IMG/VR virus record: IMGVR_UViG_3300032282_000391
Span: 1 to 22,572 of that record
DNA: 22,572 nt
Strand: one strand, 5' to 3'
Source of the DNA: a virus
This document shows, piece by piece, positions 20,568-22,572 of the stretch (position 1 is its first letter; every line of letters begins with the position of its first letter). The notes beneath the pieces are model-generated. The model was not told the origin of the DNA and made no database searches. It was given only the letters and a program-made list of their open reading frames with translations. A program made the position numbers and the translations under genes.

Positions 20568-22475
20568 ATGTCGAACGCACTTCCTACGTTGTACCAGCAA
20601 TTTATCCACCTATCACGCTATTCAAGATTCTTGTGGAATGAGGGACGACGAGAAAGTTGGCAGGAAACAATCGGGCGTTTCTTTGACTTCTTTGAAGCTC
20701 ATCTAAAAGAAAATCATAATTATGATATCGCTGCGTTGCGTGCAGAACTCGAAGATGCAGTTCTTTCTCAGAAGGTAATGCCTTCTATGCGTTGTGTTAT
20801 GACTGCTGGCGAAGCGCTCAAGCGCGAGAACATCGCCGCATACAATTGCTCTTATGTTGCTGTGAATAGCCCTCGTTCATTCGATGAGATTCTTTATATC
20901 CTCATGAACGGAACTGGCGTTGGCTTCTCTGTAGAAGCGAAAGACGTTGAGCAGCTTCCTATCGTCAACGAAGATTTCCATCCTTCCGACACAACTATCG
21001 TCGTAGCAGATTCTAAGCTTGGTTGGGCTAAAGCGCTCAAAGAATTGCTCGGTATGCTATACATCGGTCAGATTCCTCGTTGGGATCTATCTAAGGTTCG
21101 TCCTGCCGGCACTCCTCTTAAGACTTTTGGTGGACGTGCTTCTGGTCCAGAGCCACTCGATGCGCTATTCAAGTTCTGCGTTGATATCTTCAAGAGAGCG
21201 GCTGGTCGTCGTCTAAACACATTGGAAGCACATGATATTGTTTGTAAAATTGCTGATATTGTTGTTGTGGGTGGTGTTCGTCGTTCCGCTCTTATTTCTT
21301 TGTCTGATCTGTCTGATGATCGTATGCGTGTTGCTAAGTCTGGTCAGTGGTGGATGGATCAATCGCAAAGAGCACTAGCTAACAACTCTGCTATCTATAA
21401 GGAAAAACCAGACATCGGTTTGTTCATGGAAGAGTGGAAGTCGCTGTACGAGTCTAAGTCTGGTGAACGCGGCATCTTCAATCGTGCAAGCGCGAAGGCC
21501 ACAGTTATCAAGCATGGTCGTCGCAACCCTGATTATGATTTCGGTACCAATCCATGCTCTGAGATTATTTTGCGCGATAAGGAATTCTGTAATCTATCGG
21601 AAGTTGTTATCCGTGATACAGACACGATGGAAACTCTTAAGGAGAAAGTCTACTGGGCAACTATCCTAGGTACATGGCAGTCAACTCTCACCAATTATAA
21701 GTATCTCTCTTCTGCGTGGAAGCGCAATTGTGAAGAAGAGCGTTTGCTTGGTGTATCTATGACAGGAATTATGGACAATGACCTCACAAACGGAAAACTC
21801 CCAGGAATTGAAGGACGCTTGGCAGAGCTTCGTGAAATTGCAGTCGCCACTAATGCAAAGTTTGCTAAGGAATTGGGTATTCCGCAATCTGCTGCTATTA
21901 CCTGTGTTAAGCCTTCTGGGACTGTTTCTCAGCTTACTGATGCTGCTTCCGGTATTCATGCTCGTCACAATCCTTACTATATCCGCACCGTTCGTGCTGA
22001 TAAGAAAGATCCACTGGCTGCTCTCATGATTGACGCTGGTGTACCAGTTGAAGATTGTGCGATGCGTCCGAACAATGTGTATGTGTTCTCCTTCCCAATG
22101 AAAGCTCCCGCAAACGCTGTGTTCCGTACGGATATGTCTGCTATCGAACAGCTTGAACTGTGGGTCACTTATCAGGATCATTGGTGCGAACATAAGCCGT
22201 CGGTCACTATCTCTGTCAAGGAACACGAATGGCTCGATGTTGGTGCTTGGGTTTATAAGCACTTTGATAAGATGTCGGGTGTTTCGTTCCTCCCATTCTC
22301 TGATCACGTTTATAAGCAAGCTCCTTATCAGGATTGCACGAAAGAAGAATACGAAGCGTTCGCTGCTAAGATGCCGAAGTATATCGATTGGAACAGACTC
22401 GGGGATTATGAGAAGACAGATAATACTACGGGCGCTCAAGAACTAGCGTGTGTCGCTGGTGGATGTGAGATTTGA
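20568..22475 (+). CDS. Adenosylcobalamin-dependent class II ribonucleotide reductase, monomeric type
   Basis: A 635-aa enzyme like Lactobacillus leichmannii ribonucleoside-triphosphate reductase (739 aa). It converts ribonucleotides to deoxyribonucleotides with coenzyme B12. The active site is in GTNPCSEI: Asn328, Cys330 (thiyl radical site) and Glu332. The redox pair is Cys94 (YNCSYVAVN) and Cys341 (FCNLSEV). The C-terminal swinging cysteines are Cys628 and Cys633 (LACVAGGCEI), with the same five-residue step as in the Lactobacillus enzyme. The N-terminus LSRYSRFLWNEGRRESW is typical of the family. The start at 20568 has GGAG nine bases upstream; earlier in-frame starts (20553, 20526) are less likely. 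The class implies a B12-supplied host. The glutaredoxin at 4727 may re-reduce it. Confidence 0.93.
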   Translation: MSNALPTLYQQFIHLSRYSRFLWNEGRRESWQETIGRFFDFFEAHLKENHNYDIAALRAELEDAVLSQKVMPSMRCVMTAGEALKRENIAAYNCSYVAVNSPRSFDEILYILMNGTGVGFSVEAKDVEQLPIVNEDFHPSDTTIVVADSKLGWAKALKELLGMLYIGQIPRWDLSKVRPAGTPLKTFGGRASGPEPLDALFKFCVDIFKRAAGRRLNTLEAHDIVCKIADIVVVGGVRRSALISLSDLSDDRMRVAKSGQWWMDQSQRALANNSAIYKEKPDIGLFMEEWKSLYESKSGERGIFNRASAKATVIKHGRRNPDYDFGTNPCSEIILRDKEFCNLSEVVIRDTDTMETLKEKVYWATILGTWQSTLTNYKYLSSAWKRNCEEERLLGVSMTGIMDNDLTNGKLPGIEGRLAELREIAVATNAKFAKELGIPQSAAITCVKPSGTVSQLTDAASGIHARHNPYYIRTVRADKKDPLAALMIDAGVPVEDCAMRPNNVYVFSFPMKAPANAVFRTDMSAIEQLELWVTYQDHWCEHKPSVTISVKEHEWLDVGAWVYKHFDKMSGVSFLPFSDHVYKQAPYQDCTKEEYEAFAAKMPKYIDWNRLGDYEKTDNTTGAQELACVAGGCEI

Positions 22476-22477
22476 TC

Positions 22478-22572
22478 ATGGCGGAAAAAGATCTTTCCTG
22501 TCCTTGTGGAGAATACGACTACACAGTTATCTATGAAAAGCGTGGTAAAAAGGCAACTCCAGTGTTCTGCCC
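22478..22572 (+). CDS. Start of a zinc-ribbon protein (partial)
   Basis: Runs off the window after 31 codons: MAEKDLSCPCGEYDYTVIYE, then a KRGKKATPVFC end. The first knuckle is CPC and the last visible residue is the first Cys of the next knuckle, so it is a probable small zinc ribbon. It starts two bases after the RNR stop and is likely on the same transcript. Function unknown. Confidence 0.6.
   Translation, partial: MAEKDLSCPCGEYDYTVIYEKRGKKATPVFC

Noticed and set aside
20513-20641. 42-codon + strand frame starting MLENDDLLPEKKK between primase and RNR
   Set aside because: No convincing ribosome site, and it overlaps the RNR start by 74 bases. It could be a tiny gene, but nothing distinguishes it from chance.
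21681-22439. 252-codon open frame on the minus strand
   Set aside because: It lies entirely antisense to the RNR gene, whose motifs are unmistakable. The predicted product has no recognisable motif and no ribosome site.

Overview
The window looks like part of a T4-like myovirus genome. Every gene I can support is on the + strand, packed tightly with many ATGA/GTGA stop-start overlaps. The replication block follows a T4-type order: a probable DNA polymerase gp43 C-terminus, UvsX, helicase gp41, and further on primase gp61. The phage-type late promoter TATAAATA also occurs. By eye, base composition is moderate (G+C in the low-to-mid 40s). A B12-dependent class II ribonucleotide reductase, an RlpA-type lipoprotein and many small proteins resembling those of marine and rhizobial T4-like phages suggest a marine or alphaproteobacterial host. 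That host assignment is an inference.

Layout. (1) 1-4972, replication and recombination: gp43 C-terminus with a canonical clamp-binding tail, a small protein, a four-helix membrane/coiled-coil protein, UvsX, two small proteins, gp41, a HExxH metalloprotease-like protein and a glutaredoxin. (2) 4979-6454: a CAT-anticodon tRNA, an RlpA-like lipoprotein, a secreted NlpC/P60-type cell-wall hydrolase and a terminator. (3) 6477-16355, virion-associated accessory block: a HAD phosphatase, a His-rich unknown, a possible PD-(D/E)XK-like protein, a 41-aa conserved peptide, a ligase-like nucleotidyltransferase, a 915-aa multidomain protein with an N-terminal HxGH nucleotidylyltransferase, a membrane protein with a Pro/Ala/Lys tail, a Dps-type ferritin, a small helical protein and a modular EF-hand protein. 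(4) 16412-19458: two structural proteins, a holin-like protein, two conserved small proteins and an i-spanin/o-spanin pair. (5) 19497-end: primase gp61, class II RNR and the start of a zinc-ribbon protein.

Regulation falls into two classes. Four sigma70-like promoters sharing TCTTGACAAY with 17-bp spacers lie at uvsX, inside the gene before gp41, at the metalloprotease and at the primase. The only three exact TATAAATA boxes I find precede the HAD phosphatase, the His-rich unknown and the ligase-like gene.

Main discovery candidate: those same three genes are the ones whose products begin with a 10-residue pattern (M-x-x-F-K-x-[FY]-[IM]-x-E) like the capsid-targeting sequence of the T4 internal proteins (MKTYQEFIAE). 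In T4 that sequence routes proteins into the prohead core and is cut after Glu10 by protease gp21. I infer that this phage may package, and possibly inject, a set of nucleic-acid enzymes: a HAD phosphatase, a KxDG ligase-like enzyme and a partner. No stretch longer than about 300 bases lacks a gene.
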